Part shown: in pieces, positions 11,094 through 22,115 of the stretch | Layout: each line of letters begins with the position of its first letter | Position numbering within the stretch: position 1 is the stretch's first letter | Source of the DNA: Sclerotinia nivalis | Lineage: Eukaryota > Ascomycota > Leotiomycetes > Helotiales > Sclerotiniaceae | Assembly (NCBI GenBank): GCA_029531795.1 | Contig: JAPEIS010000013.1 | Span: 1,860,001 to 1,924,000, forward strand | Length of the DNA: 64,000 nucleotides | Direction: 5' to 3' | Translations under genes and position numbers: made by a program | Notes under the pieces: model-generated | Told to the model about the DNA's origin: nothing | Seen by the model: the letters and a program-made list of their open reading frames with translations, nothing else | Databases searched by the model: none

Positions 11094-11696
11094 TCAAAAT
11101 CTTGGAATATGTTTTGGTCCAAATTTTGGCGGCGGTATATATATCCCATCAGCATTTTTCTCCAATCGAGAAGAATCGACACAATATTTTTCCAAAAATT
11201 CTTCGTCCATTAAATCATGCAATTGATTCATTTCATGTATGAAAGTAGCTGCCTTCGCGTAACCCTCTTCAAAATCCACCGTATCGTAAGGCACTTCAAA
11301 AGCAGTGTTGATACTCGCAGCTAGGTCTCGTATTTTCACCATGCGGGCAGCATCTTGTTGATAGGTTTCAACCCAAGATTGCTTCCTTTCATCCTCCAAT
11401 AATCTCCATCTTGCGATGTTTTCATGCTCGAGGGTCGAAATTTTTTGATGACACGTTTCCACATCCATAAAACCTTGTATCAGCCATTTGAGAAGCAGCA
11501 CGAATATGAGAAAGATGACGCTCATGATCCAGATTGGAATCGAGATATTCTCTTGGTTGGTAGTACAAAATGAGCAGAAGTAATCATCGGTTGTACGATT
11601 GAGTATAAAGGCAATGGTCGTAGGGAGGGAGGTTGGAGAATTGCTGGATGTTGATGTCATGGTGGTTAAACTTGTGGTTGGAAGAAAAGGCGCCAT
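11094..11696 (-). CDS. Hypothetical single-pass membrane protein with coiled coil
   Basis: Single exon, 200 residues, ATG at 11694-11696. The first 30 residues are Ser/Thr/Pro-rich (MAPFLPTTSLTTMTSTSSNS). A hydrophobic segment at about residues 51-70 (ISIPIWIMSVIFLIFVLLLK) would span the membrane once. Before it is a CSFC pair at 41-44. After it come charged residues 80-130 predicted to be helical/coiled (QKISTLEHENIARWRLLEDE) and an acidic region, ending in a proline-rich tail (IYIPPPKFGPKHIPRF). No signal-peptide cleavage pattern and no HxxHC motif, so it is not a UstY-type (DUF3328) oxidase. Family unknown. The consistent protein-like composition over 200 codons and clean boundaries make it likely to be real. 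Confidence 0.6.
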   Translation of the reverse strand: MAPFLPTTSLTTMTSTSSNSPTSLPTTIAFILNRTTDDYFCSFCTTNQENISIPIWIMSVIFLIFVLLLKWLIQGFMDVETCHQKISTLEHENIARWRLLEDERKQSWVETYQQDAARMVKIRDLAASINTAFEVPYDTVDFEEGYAKAATFIHEMNQLHDLMDEEFLEKYCVDSSRLEKNADGIYIPPPKFGPKHIPRF

Positions 11697-13728
11697 GAGA
11701 TCTATAGTGGTATATATCTTGTAGAGCTGTATATGTATGCGACAAGAAATCGTGAGGAAAGAAAGAATGCGTATGATATGAAATTTTCATGAGGACAAAT
11801 CCGAGAGAAATACGGTTCTATAGGATCACTAGTTTTGGTATGACGTTTAGACTTCTTTGAAACTAGGGTAGCTCGAGTTTTTTTTAGGATAGTATGAGCC
11901 TTAGTCATTGAGCATCCATTTTAAATGTCTCTCAGTCCAATCCTCTTAGCCTTAGAAGGATTAGTCCCTCTATAACAACGAATAAGACCTTATGTCCTAG
12001 AGCCTGCGAATAAAATCCCCTGTGTAGTTTTTCAATTTTTCACATGCCGTTCAAAAAATCATATATTTTTTTCTTATACTTGTCCTGGGTATTCTTTGTT
12101 AGTATCATATAATCATATAATCAAATACTAAAACAAAGGATTCTAAAACGCTGTAGACTCGAGCTCATCCTAATGTCTACTCCATCTATAACTATTAAGG
12201 AATAGATATATCTCATAGACACTCCCCGAATTATCATCACGCGATACTCTTTTAAATTAGAAGTTTCTAAGATAGAGTTCTTGATATTTATTACTCGAGA
12301 CTTAAGTCCCTTCTCACACTCTTCACAATATCTCTTCCTCTTGCTCTTTTTTACCCTCTTTCGTATTTGTAAGACTTGCTAACTTTTCACATTATCCTCC
12401 TCCTCCTCCGACGATAAAAAGAACAGCTCTTCAAAATGAGTAGGATTTGCCACACCTTATGACTCAATCGACGATGATGCGTAACTAACTCGACACTATA
12501 ATGAATAGCTTCGAAATCGCCTCGCTTAAACACTATTTCAGCAAAAACAACGAGTATCCAGTACTATCTAGTTTAGCTTCATTTTAGCTTCATTTCAGAT
12601 CAGACTTCTCACATCATTCGCTTCGACTTGTTGATCGGGTTTCACGGAGAGCGCACCACCGATTCTCCATTCACCTCATTAAGAATCTCCGCTTTAGCCT
12701 AGCTTTTCCATCTCATTTTCCCTAGACCTCTCCCTTAAAATATTCATAGTTTTCAAGATACCAGATACAAAGAAATACATTATTCTTCTATGCCAACGCT
12801 CCACTAATCTCTTTCTCCCCCCATCAAACCCCTCCTCCAACCCTCTAACCCCTCCGCTCCCCCCAAATTATCCAAAAACCTCTCTATCCAACCCCTCTCC
12901 CTTACATAACATCCATCCACTCTCCATCCACTCTCCTCCCATCTCCCCTCCCCTCAAAAACTTTAAAATTTCCATAAAAAACACTCCCTCCATTCCCTCT
13001 CAAAGCAAAAATCATTCAATCCACCTGGTGAAATTTCTATCCCATCATCTAAGCTTTAGTCATCGAGTATATTATTAGATATCACCGCTAGATTAACAAT
13101 GACAGATCACAATATCTCATACCAATAACAAAATAGCGAATTGCCCAAATCCATTCATCCATCCATTCATTTATTCATCCATCCATCACCATCATCAAAT
13201 CCCCCAATCACTACTAAACACCATACGCATAAAATCAAAAAAGTACTCCATAAAGCATTTAGTTTATTCCGTAATTTATTCCGTAGTTCACTTCTACATC
13301 TCCTCTCCCCTCCACTTCCACTTCCACCGCAGAATTAGTATCTAGAACTCAAGATTCAAGATTCAAGATTCAAAGAAAAACAAGTTAAGAAATAGAATAT
13401 ATATATCCTAGATGTGAAATGTGAGATGTGAAATTTAAGATGAAAAAGGGTGGGGTTGGAGAGCGGATGTGAGATATAAGATACCAATGACATAAAATGA
13501 GGATGATAGATCACATTACAGAGCCATCCACATCCATATCCCACTAAAAATCCAACTGAATCAGAAAATTAGGGTAAATGTTAAAATAATGACTCTTCAC
13601 AGGAATGACGGGACGTATAAGAGCTAGAATAAGAGGGCATTCAGGCTATATTGTATCAACTAAAGAGGAAAGGTTCTATAGAATGGAGAGCTCTGATATA
13701 TCAGAGCTCTACTAGTACTAATTGGGAC
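11697..13728. other. Intergenic region with pyrimidine-rich tract and microsatellites
   Basis: No gene can be supported. From about 12780 to 13340 the plus strand is strongly C/T- and A-rich with very little G. Simple repeats: CATC/CATT units at 13153-13190 and AAGATTC units at 13350-13373. Confidence 0.5.
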
Positions 13729-13742
13729 TAGCTCCCCCTGCT
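13729..13742. repeat. Target-site duplication of the LINE fragment, left copy
   Basis: TAGCTCCCCCTGCT, identical to 14500-14513. Confidence 0.88.
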
Positions 13743-14499
13743 GATTGATTGATTGATTGATTGATTGATTAAATTAACGTCTACACTGAGTCTAAGACTA
13801 TCTAAGACGGCTAGGAGCTTTATAGGCTTCTAACAAGTAACAAATGGAGAATTGCTGGCCATATTCGGTTGTAGCTAATACAATTTGGGAAGATCGAAGT
13901 GGCCTCAATCTATTAATTTTTGAATGGGGGAAGTGAAAACTAATCCTAGGGAATAAAACCCGCCTTGCAAATACTCTTGTATATAATAAGGAAAATAACA
14001 AATGAAATATGATATAATTCGAAATTGAAACGATTTACTCCACATAGAAGGGTAAATTGACCAAATTGACCAAATTGACCAAATTAGCCATTTTCTCCCA
14101 GTTCACCCTCTTCACCTTCGTCTTCTTGTTCTACATCCTCTTGCATCCTAGTTAGATACCATGACCTGGTGGCTATTTTTGTTTCCTCGATAAATTCGAG
14201 GGTCTTAATGATTCCTGTTTTGGTGTGAAGTAGATATTTCATAGTGAATCGGGAGATAGGGTTGTTTTTCTTGAATATTCTTCTTGTTGATTTGTATAAC
14301 GGGCAACTGAACAGAAGATGATTAGGAGATTCTCTCTTTCCACATCTACAATTATCATTTGCTGAGATTCCGAATCGTTGTAGGTAGGATTTGAAATATC
14401 CATGACCGATTTTAAGCTGAAACAAAGCATTAATAGAGCTTCTCTTGGTGTTTTCTGGAATTCCGATCTTTGAGCTAGTCTTCCAGGGGTATATTTTCG
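13743..14499 (-). mobile_element. 5'-truncated non-LTR retrotransposon (LINE) insertion with target duplication
   Basis: The insert lies between two identical 14-base copies of TAGCTCCCCCTGCT (13729-13742 and 14500-14513). On the minus strand it starts abruptly inside coding sequence at 14499. It ends at 13743 in a tail of seven AATC units directly against the target duplication. This is the classical outcome of target-primed reverse transcription with 5' truncation. The ORF part is intact and not RIP-riddled, so the insertion is comparatively recent or was too short for RIP. Confidence 0.88.
14084..14499 (-). pseudogene. C-terminal end of a LINE ORF2 (post-RNase H zinc-binding region)
   Basis: Reads open from the truncation point at 14499 to a stop at 14084-14086. 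The frame gives a YPWKTS motif, then KIGHGYFKSYLQRFGI, CRCGKRESPNHLLFSCPLY and an acidic tail. The C-x-CG...H-x3-C pattern after a GHG motif is the signature of the C-terminal end of fungal LINE polyproteins, downstream of RNase H. RT and endonuclease are absent through 5' truncation, so the fragment cannot mobilise itself. Confidence 0.85.
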
Positions 14500-14513
14500 T
14501 AGCTCCCCCTGCT
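14500..14513. repeat. Target-site duplication of the LINE fragment, right copy
   Basis: TAGCTCCCCCTGCT, identical to 13729-13742. Confidence 0.88.
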
Positions 14514-14993
14514 CTCTTGCACCATTGGAACCATCCATTTCAACAGTAAAGTAAAAATCCAAATAACAATAAACAATAAAGGCATAATCCGCACCATTCA
14601 TAATATCAGAAGAGTATTACATGGCATTCTTGATTCTTATAATCTTATAATACAAATATAGAAAAGACAAAATTCATCTTGTAACAGCACAGCTGTATAA
14701 TGTATATGTAGTATAGAATGGTATGTACAAAAAATAAGTCAAATCTTTTCCCTCCTCATCTATTCCTTGCTCATTCTTCTCTTCTATTTCGTTTTCTTCC
14801 CTTGACCCTTAAGCCCCCAAGTCCTTGCAGTCCCTAATCAGAGCATTTAAACCACAAGGGAATCAAACCTCACACTCATCATCACCATCCTCTACCTCAC
14901 CGGCCGGTTGACACCGCAACTCCAGCACTAGGAACGCTCATTTTGGTACCAGCAGCTGAGCTGGCAAAAGTACTAGTTCAGGCAGCTACAGAA
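14514..14993. other. Intergenic, nothing recognised
   Basis: Between the LINE insertion and the 3' end of the GH12 gene. It presumably holds the GH12 3' UTR. No reading frame of note. Confidence 0.5.
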
Positions 14994-15975
14994 CTAGGAG
15001 CTGGGTGTACCGAGATCGATTTGTAGACCGAGGGTTGCGTTCATGATTGCATTTCCATAGAAGAATTCGGTACTTTATTTTGTCAGTATGTTATCATCCA
15101 TCTCTGACCCAAACACACAAAAAAAGAACCAAGAAGTTGGACGTCCCAAGAAAGTTAAAAAAAACTCACCCAGCATTCCCAACATTAACATAAGTACTCT
15201 CCTTGAAAACTCCTTGTTCTACAAGCGCAACCAACCATTCTCTCAAATCACCCTCAAAAGTCCCCTCAAACTGTGTTCGCGGCAACATACTACTAACCCT
15301 AATACCCGAATCGGTATTAACACCTTGATACAAATCCCAGCTCGTTCCAAATAAATTGTCAATGGTGGCTACGCTTCCATCAACCCATCCGATAGGTAAC
15401 TGGCCGCCTTCATATTGGAGCCAGAGCATTAGTTCTTCGGATGAGCTAGAGGTGGAATCCCCTTTGACGTCGTTGGTCATGAAATCATAGCAGATGTTTC
15501 CTTTGAAGGCGGTGGTGTTGGAGCGTGTCCATGTGTAGGTTGTGGGTATCGAGGCAATGCCTGTGAGGGGGGTTTCGAGGTTTTGGGTTAAACCAACAAA
15601 GGAATAACCTTTAGGGACATTGTTTCTAGATTATCACATTAACCTTAGCCAACAGCTTTTAGGGAATCCCCTGAATACATACGTGCTCTCCACATAAGTT
15701 ATATCCGTCTCACTATTCCACTTCACCTCAGCAGTTCCATCACTCCCCGTTATCATCCTATCATAATAAGTACACTGACTTCCCACAATCTGATTTGCAT
15801 TATATAACATATTATAAACAATCCAAGGAGAATTGTTCAAGATGATAAAATCATAATCACCGCAGAGATTTGTCGATGCTTGAATTGCTCGAGTGTTGAG
15901 ATGAGGGTAGGCGAGAACGCTTGCGGCAGAGCTGAGAGCTATTAAGGCTGCTGCTTTACGCATTTGAGATATCAT
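14994..15975 (-). CDS. Secreted glycoside hydrolase family 12 endoglucanase/xyloglucanase
   Basis: Three exons on the minus strand: 15975-15683, 15625-15170 and 15072-14994, giving 275 residues. Introns are GTATGT...TAG (58 nt) and GTGAGT...AAG (97 nt). The N terminus is a signal peptide (MRKAAALIALSSAASVLA starts at Met5; an upstream Met is in the same frame). GH12 landmarks are in order: CGDYDFIILNNSPW near 38, TYTWTR near 128, CYDF near 143, EELMLWLQYEGGQLPIG at 161-177, and GTEFFYG at 250-256. The expected nucleophile is Glu162 and the acid/base Glu252, both present. GH12 enzymes cut beta-1,4-glucan or xyloglucan in plant cell walls outside the cell. The length is somewhat above the usual 230-250. 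A TATA-like sequence lies about 190 bp upstream. Substrate preference cannot be told from sequence alone. Confidence 0.9.
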
Positions 15976-16163
15976 TTTGAAGCTGGCTGATGGTATTGAA
16001 ATCGGGTTAACAGAGAAGAAAACGGGTATAGTAAGATAGGAAATAAACGAATGTATGTGGTGAGTAAGCGTGGAGTCTGAACTTTCAAAGTTCGATCAAA
16101 GAATGACAGGAAAGAAACTTCCGGAGTTAGTGACGAGAGAGTAAAAGAGGAAAGGCTGAGCAA

Positions 16164-16171
16164 AATATATA
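16164..16171 (-). promoter_or_regulatory. Possible TATA element of the GH12 gene
   Basis: CTATATATTTTG on the minus strand about 190 bp upstream of the GH12 start codon, followed by a stretch rich in C and T. Assigned by position only. Confidence 0.35.
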
Positions 16172-16217
16172 GAAGAGAGCGCAGCGCAAGAACGGAAACA
16201 AGACAAAAGACTCTCAC

Positions 16218-18840
16218 TCAAGGATCGTCCAATCTCCCTACTCTATCCCCTGGTACTTAGCCCTACCACAACCCATCAAACATACGATGGCATCATGGGT
16301 CATTCATACGAATTTTAAATCTTTTCATCAACAAACTTCCCCTGAATGCCACTCCCCATAGACACAATTCAGAGGCCAGGTTGTTCCATTCAATCAAAAG
16401 ATACCTATACCTGAAGCAAATAGAACTGGTATCCAATCATGGCTGCAGATCTTGGGTGGATAAAGAGATTAAACAATTCAACGTAAATTAACGTTGTAAA
16501 TGTGAAACACACTAGAAGAATCTAAATAAATGGAGCTTTATGCGACAGCCCCCACTGCCGCACATTGTTATAGAAAATTATATGAAAGGCTACGATTGTC
16601 GGGGTCATCAATCTCTCACCGGCGAACTGGATGAATAATGGATGATTGCTTGATACTGAATGCAAATTCCAGGTTGCTGACAGGTGATCTTGAAGGGACG
16701 CGACTTATCTTTCCTCAATCTTGTTGGACTAGTAGCCAACTCCTCCTCATGTTCATGCACCTTACCAACGCAAAAAGCAAAGTTATTGCGCGACGGAAAC
16801 TGAAGCTTTACAGCTCTCATAAGATATAGGAAATGCGTTGATGTAACTGTTTTGTACACCTTCCTAACCAGAGAAAATGCACAAAAGAATGCCAAAAGCT
16901 TCAGAAATGCTTGGAAGCGGGAGGATGAAAGCTTGTCTTACGCCACCCATGTAAAGATTTGTAAGTGACCGCAATCATTGTAAGTGATTGAAACGATCTC
17001 GAGCCATTTTTGCTTTCTGCCTTGTGATAGTACGAAAGTCCCTCATTTGATGAGATTTTTAATATGACAGAGAGAGTCTGTATAGCCAGCCAGCCGAAAT
17101 CATCAAGACTAATGTTCTAGAAGCTCCGTTGAGCACTTACGTTAGTTGAGCAGCATAGTTTGAGATAGTGATGGCGATAGTGACAATGTTTGAACTATGT
17201 GGTAGTAGGCGACGTAGAAACCGAGGCGAACAGCATATTTGTGCTGACATAGCCATGCCCAAGAACAATTCTCTTGTCGTATATGAAGATTAGCTGCGCC
17301 GCACACCAGAGGTGAAGTGCACCCGCCAAAACCTCACTGCTTCTCATCTCTTCACCATTGTACTTGCAGAACCTTCATACCCAGATATTAATGGCCGTCC
17401 GTGTGGAATTTGATGACAAGACGGTTGTCGAATGCAGGTTCAATCCTTTCGCAAGCCGGTCCAAACCTGAATTTTTGGTTGGCGCCTTCTCCATGACATT
17501 GCTTCCCAGCGCCAACCCAATTTGGTGCTTGTACCTCCAACTTGCTTGTACCTCCTACGATATATATTATATCTCGACCTTAGATGACTCGCAATTTTGA
17601 AAGAATTCATGATGCGACTTTTATTCCAATGCTCGGATCGTAGAATAGGGCGCGGTCTAACTCTTTGATACGACACTGAGGGATGGTAGGATCGAGGTTC
17701 GAATTGCGCGACGACATTGGAAATGGGTATCCGTAAATAAGAAAGAAATGAATCCAAACAGATCTGACTAGCATTGCGAGTTCCAATCGACGTTAGCAGG
17801 TATCTCCTTCATGATGATAATATACCGACATATGCACATATGTACAAAGAATAGACGTTGAGTCTGGTGGTTGTAATTGTTTATCCTATTGACCTTTAGG
17901 CTTGGCGAGGCTGAAGAAAAGTAACCTTAACGCTGTGCAGCTGCAGCTTCTAGCAAGGAGGATCTCTTATCTCATCTCATTCAAGGGAATTTAAAGAGCT
18001 TAACCATAATATCATAATATGCGATGAAGCCGTCAGATCAGCGAACCAGAATCCCGCAGAATAAAAAAAACTGTGCTTCAGCTCTAATGTTACCCCTCTG
18101 ACTAATCCTAATCCCCGAACTTCTCAGAGCACACCGCCTTACTAGTTAATATTGGATCTTCTGTTCATCAATCATTTTGATGGAACTATACTGTTAGACA
18201 CTTTTGCATTCTATTTTTATGAGAATCTTGCACCCGACCTTGTACCTGTGCATAGTTCGAACATTCAGCTACTCTTCCTGCCAATAGTTCTAAGTAGCTA
18301 CTATTTGGATTCGGGTTATCATGGGATATCCACTTTCTTACTGCCATTCAACGAATCACCTCGATCGTTTACAGGCAAGAGTTCGACCTACGTGTTCAAA
18401 TAGTGTTTCCTTAAATACTGGGAACGGTAAAGTGCCGAGATATATAGGCCCTCGAAGTTCTAGGACCTGATCTTCTTCGCATGCATGCAAAAAGGCTGCG
18501 CTTATTCCTATTCACGTGTATTAATTAGTATATCAAATTCATGGAGGGTTAAAGTACCGGCCAGCTACAACCAATTGTTGACCCTGCCTCTTCAAGTCCT
18601 ATAAAACTGTGCAACTTAGTGCACAATTTGTTTTCACATTAGCCAGTCCATTTCTGGGATTTGATAATCAATATTTTCTTGTCCATCAAGGCTAGAATAT
18701 GTAGATCCTCAATATCACTATCACATTCACGCGATAGACTTGTAAATTCAAGACTTCGTCGTCATATCTTGAGAAGGATAAAGATCTATTAGTAAGAGTT
18801 CCTTTCCCTCTCAACTAACCATCATCTCATCATCTCTCCA
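16218..18840. other. Long intergenic region without a defensible gene
   Basis: Composition is gene-like rather than RIP-like, but I could not build a gene. A minus-strand open run at 16608-16895 (95 codons, including LQFPSRNNFAFCVGKVHEHE) is the best candidate and remains unsupported by splice sites or homology. The right end (18541-18929) looks like a promoter and leader for the hydrophobin: TATAAAA at 18600-18606, then a C/T-rich stretch with ATCATC/CATCAA repeats. Confidence 0.4.
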
Positions 18841-18929
18841 TCCATCAAACATCAACAATAAACAACATCTCACACATTCCAACTCTCACATCAACCAAAA
18901 TCACCACTTCCAACCCACAAACCCTCAAA

Positions 18930-19360
18930 TTGCAATTCACAACCACAACACTCATCATCCTCCTCAGCGCCCTCGGAGCCGCTTCTCCCCTCCAACCACG
19001 TAAATCCGATCTCTGCAGCTCCGCTCTCGACACAGCACGATGCTGCGACATCGACGTTGATAATATTGTTAGCTTCAACTGTGTTCCTCGTATGTTTCTT
19101 CCTCATACTTATACTTATGTCTACAAATGCCTGTGAGTTACTAAAGAGATTTATAGCATTCGCCGCCCCGTTGTACTACTCCTTCAGCTTAAGCTTAAGC
19201 TTGAGATTATCATGGACTTGTGCATGTTAATGGGGTGTGAATGGGGATAGGGATTAGTGCAGCAGATTTCTTCCGGGCAAGTTATTTTCAAGAGGAAGGA
19301 GGACAGTACGATGGATTTAATTTTTGCACGATGGATAGGATGCTAGTTTATTTCATGGTT
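18930..19360 (+). pseudogene. Class II hydrophobin, probably broken
   Basis: The first exon (18930 to about 19090) encodes a secretion signal (QFTTTTLIILLSALGAASP) and then the first half of the class II hydrophobin pattern: C-x8-CC-x11-C (LCSSALDTARCC, then NIVSFNC). It ends at a GTATGT donor at about 19091. Hydrophobins coat aerial structures and spores. Two things are wrong. The codon where the start should be is TTG (18930-18932), and no in-frame ATG lies in the leader. In addition, the downstream DNA has a segment like the second half (SAADFFRAS near 19257) but lacks the expected Cys and CC pair. I therefore call it a pseudogene; an unusual start or a misplaced intron cannot be fully excluded. 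Confidence 0.6.
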
Positions 19361-19539
19361 CACGCGAAGTTTAATAATGAAAATGATTATATCTCCAATC
19401 CCTTCTTTGGTCTGATCTCAAAGCCACATTTCATTTCACTTTTTTTTTTGGATTGATTGGTTGATGCTTTACCTACTCGAGACTCTGGTGATACTCTAAA
19501 AATGATTAATTAAATATAAGCAAATGTTGTTTACTAAAT

Positions 19540-19620
19540 CCTTTGTCTTTTTGTGTCCTTTGTTCCTTTGTTTTCTTTGTTTGCTTTGTTTCCTTTGTTT
19601 CCTTCATTCCCTTTGTTTCT
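19540..19620 (+). repeat. CTTTGTTT-type simple repeat upstream of the RING gene
   Basis: About nine imperfect units of CTTTGTTTC/CTTTGTTCC in the 180 bases before the RING-protein start codon. Pyrimidine-rich leaders are common before fungal genes; no more specific role is visible. Confidence 0.6.
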
Positions 19621-19717
19621 AAATCCTATTATATAAAATGATAATAATAATTCTTTAATTTCAATTCGGTTTTCTAAAGAATCAAAAACCCCGTAACCAT
19701 CTATAAACCATTACAGG

Positions 19718-21196
19718 ATGTGTTTGCGAGCAATATGCTTTTATGAGTTTTGTGGTCAACAACCATACTCTTACATTTTGTACTCCTGTGTAGAGAAAGG
19801 AACTTGCGAAAATATACATACAGTAACTCACCCTGAGAATGATTTCTGCCCCGAATGCTACATGCTGGATGATCCTAGGATAGCCGAAGGATTCAACCCC
19901 ACCGCTCGACAAGAATTTGAGGACCGTTGGAGATTCGAACTAGCCCACTTTGAAGAACTCAATGCACTGGAAGACATCGATGGCATATTTGCTCGAGCCG
20001 ATGCCTTTAAAAGAAAATCTATCAAAGAGGAAGAGAGGGAAAGCCCTTTTGTCTTTTGCTCCTCAGGAATTCTCAGCCGTGATGTTATTCAACATCTTGA
20101 GCGGCTGCTCTATGGCCGGCTTCTGACGTATTTTTGGTCCAATGTCCTGAATGGACGAGGACAGGAAATATCAAGAGAGCGCAGGATGATAATTATACAG
20201 TTACAGCAAGCCCTACTTTACAGTCGTCTATTCACGGATATACAACATCAAGCGATGGCAAACGGAGATATGGGAAAATTGAGACAATCAATCAACGCGG
20301 GGGCACCGTGGATCACCACGGTTGTCACCGACCCTGCGCTTCTCGATGAAGACTGTACAATCTGCAAGATGGAGCGGCTCAGCAGTAGGAAAACTGTAAG
20401 GCTTCCATGTAATCATATGTATCACGAAGACTGTCTCAAACGTTGTGTCGAAATAGCTACTTGCCCCTACTGCCGGTCGAAAGAAGCCCGTGGTGAAGAA
20501 CCCAAAATATCGGCGCCAGCAGCAGGTCCTATACCTGAATGGCTTTTTGCGATACATCCTTTTCATCGCCGCGACATCCGACGTCCTTCTCTTACATACG
20601 AAGAAATTGAAGCATTGACGGGCATTTACAATGATGCCAGCGACAAAGCCTGGAAGTTATCTGAGCCTCTCGAGCCGCACTATAGGAAACTTTCGGGTAT
20701 TAGACAACGTATAGACATACTAGAGCGGAAAATCGAGGGTAGCTTTTTCGACATTGTTCAAAAGAAGTTGGATAAATTGCCCGATGCTCAAGTAGAAATG
20801 ATTCGTCAAGCTCAGCGATTAAATGATGGGATGAAGTTGAAGGTTAACTACTGGGGCTTGCAACACTTCAAGGCTATTGGGAGGACCAATCAATTCGATA
20901 AGACGGATTTTGTTCATAGACTCAACCTATACCAAGAATGGATTTACGCGAAATACCTTGATTCAGACGAAAAAAAAAAGCAGGCCTCAGGAAAGGCATT
21001 GGATGAAGTTTACGCGCCTCTCAAATTCCTCTCGTCTGACGATTTGTTGGAGCTTTCCTCTCTTAGACTCGATGAAGAAGACGCAGTAAAAACGCTATAT
21101 ACGGCTGTAGATCAGTGGAGGGTGGCTATATATGCGAGGCAGGCTGCAGAGGAGAACTGGAGTATATATCTTGGTGATAATGAGGATGTAGCTTGA
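19718..21196 (+). CDS. RING-H2 finger protein, probable E3 ubiquitin ligase
   Basis: Single exon, 492 residues, ATG at 19718. A C3H2C3 RING finger spans residues 213-252: C213-x2-C216-x14-C231-x-H233-x2-H236-x2-C239-x9-C249-x2-C252 (VRLPCNHMYHEDCLK, CPYCR). RING-H2 domains recruit an E2 enzyme for ubiquitin transfer. The N terminus has a Cys-rich stretch (C24, C30, then CPEC at 44-47), possibly a second metal site. Residues 290-490 are predominantly helical and charged with no recognised domain. No signal peptide or clear membrane span, so cytosolic or nuclear. The upstream leader contains a CTTTG repeat. Codon use and intact frame mark it as active, unlike the repeats further right. The substrate is unknown. 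Confidence 0.85.
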   Translation: MCLRAICFYEFCGQQPYSYILYSCVEKGTCENIHTVTHPENDFCPECYMLDDPRIAEGFNPTARQEFEDRWRFELAHFEELNALEDIDGIFARADAFKRKSIKEEERESPFVFCSSGILSRDVIQHLERLLYGRLLTYFWSNVLNGRGQEISRERRMIIIQLQQALLYSRLFTDIQHQAMANGDMGKLRQSINAGAPWITTVVTDPALLDEDCTICKMERLSSRKTVRLPCNHMYHEDCLKRCVEIATCPYCRSKEARGEEPKISAPAAGPIPEWLFAIHPFHRRDIRRPSLTYEEIEALTGIYNDASDKAWKLSEPLEPHYRKLSGIRQRIDILERKIEGSFFDIVQKKLDKLPDAQVEMIRQAQRLNDGMKLKVNYWGLQHFKAIGRTNQFDKTDFVHRLNLYQEWIYAKYLDSDEKKKQASGKALDEVYAPLKFLSSDDLLELSSLRLDEEDAVKTLYTAVDQWRVAIYARQAAEENWSIYLGDNEDVA

Positions 21197-22115
21197 AGAG
21201 AATTTCCATTAAACTAAACCTCTTCTCGGAGGAGGTTGATCGGATAATAAATAATATAATATTATTATTTATTAAATAATAGTGGAAGACTTAATCGTAT
21301 TTAGCTTCGGAGTGATTGAATATATGAATAATAGTATAATATTGAAGTTAGAACTATATAAATATTGAAACTGATCTTGATCTGCTTGCTTTTTCGAAGA
21401 ATTCTTTGAAGAAAATCTTCGTATTTATAGATTTTAATGAAATTCTATACTATTCTGGGATTATAAATAAGATCGATTTAAATCGAATCTTATAGAATCA
21501 TTTTATATAATAAAAAGAAATAATAACTAATAATATTCAACCTAAGAAAAAGAAAATTCTATCTGTTTTCATTTCATTCTATTCCATTATAAATTATTCT
21601 GATATAATATATGATCGAAATTTTATATAATAATAAAATTTGATAATATTAAATCATATTATCAATACATCACGTGATCATACTACTATTGGTTCGGTAA
21701 ATATTATTAAGTGATTTAATAACTTATTAGGAATTCTTACACCTCTTGGAACGGATATTGCGAAGGGTAGAAGGTGGAAGTATTATGTGAAATCGTAGAA
21801 TGAAATCATCGGAATGCATATATTATGGGGTTAGAATTTAATTTTTGGTTGTGGCAAGCTATCCATCCAAGATGTTCAAAGGATCCCAAGTAATCTTAGG
21901 AGTCGTTACTAATTGCTAGCTGCACAGTGAAGGTGAATGAGCGTTTGTATTGTAGTAGTGATTAAAATTTCGAGTTGTAAAGGAGCGTATTATCTATAAA
22001 GCTGTATCCTGCAGCGTGCCAATCTCCGAGCTCAATAGAAACCACTCGAATGTTCCTACCCCATAGTGTAACCGCCCGACTCATTCCATTATCCCCCACA
22101 TAAAGTTCAATAAAT
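21197..22115. other. AT-rich intergenic region
   Basis: Strongly AT-rich from 21240 to about 21730, then more balanced. It includes the presumed 3' UTRs of the RING gene and, on the other strand, the Kex2-repeat gene. No other gene seen. Confidence 0.5.

Noticed and set aside
11094..11696. UstY-like membrane oxidase serving the peptide precursor
   Set aside because: It has one membrane span like UstY proteins but no HxxHC motifs and lies over 10 kb away.
13141..13338. 65-codon plus-strand open frame
   Set aside because: It is a translated CATC/CATT microsatellite with a proline/serine-rich low-complexity tail.
13743..13771. GATT repeat as an independent microsatellite or short CRISPR-like array
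   Set aside because: It sits directly against the target duplication and is the 3' tail of the LINE. There are no spacers, and CRISPR does not apply to this eukaryotic DNA.
14239..14601. 120-codon minus-strand open frame overlapping the LINE fragment
   Set aside because: It is out of frame with the zinc-binding LINE C terminus and crosses the insertion boundary at 14499.
17358..17600. 80-codon plus-strand open frame
   Set aside because: No domain, signal, splice context or family resemblance; the overlapping minus-strand frame is equally long.
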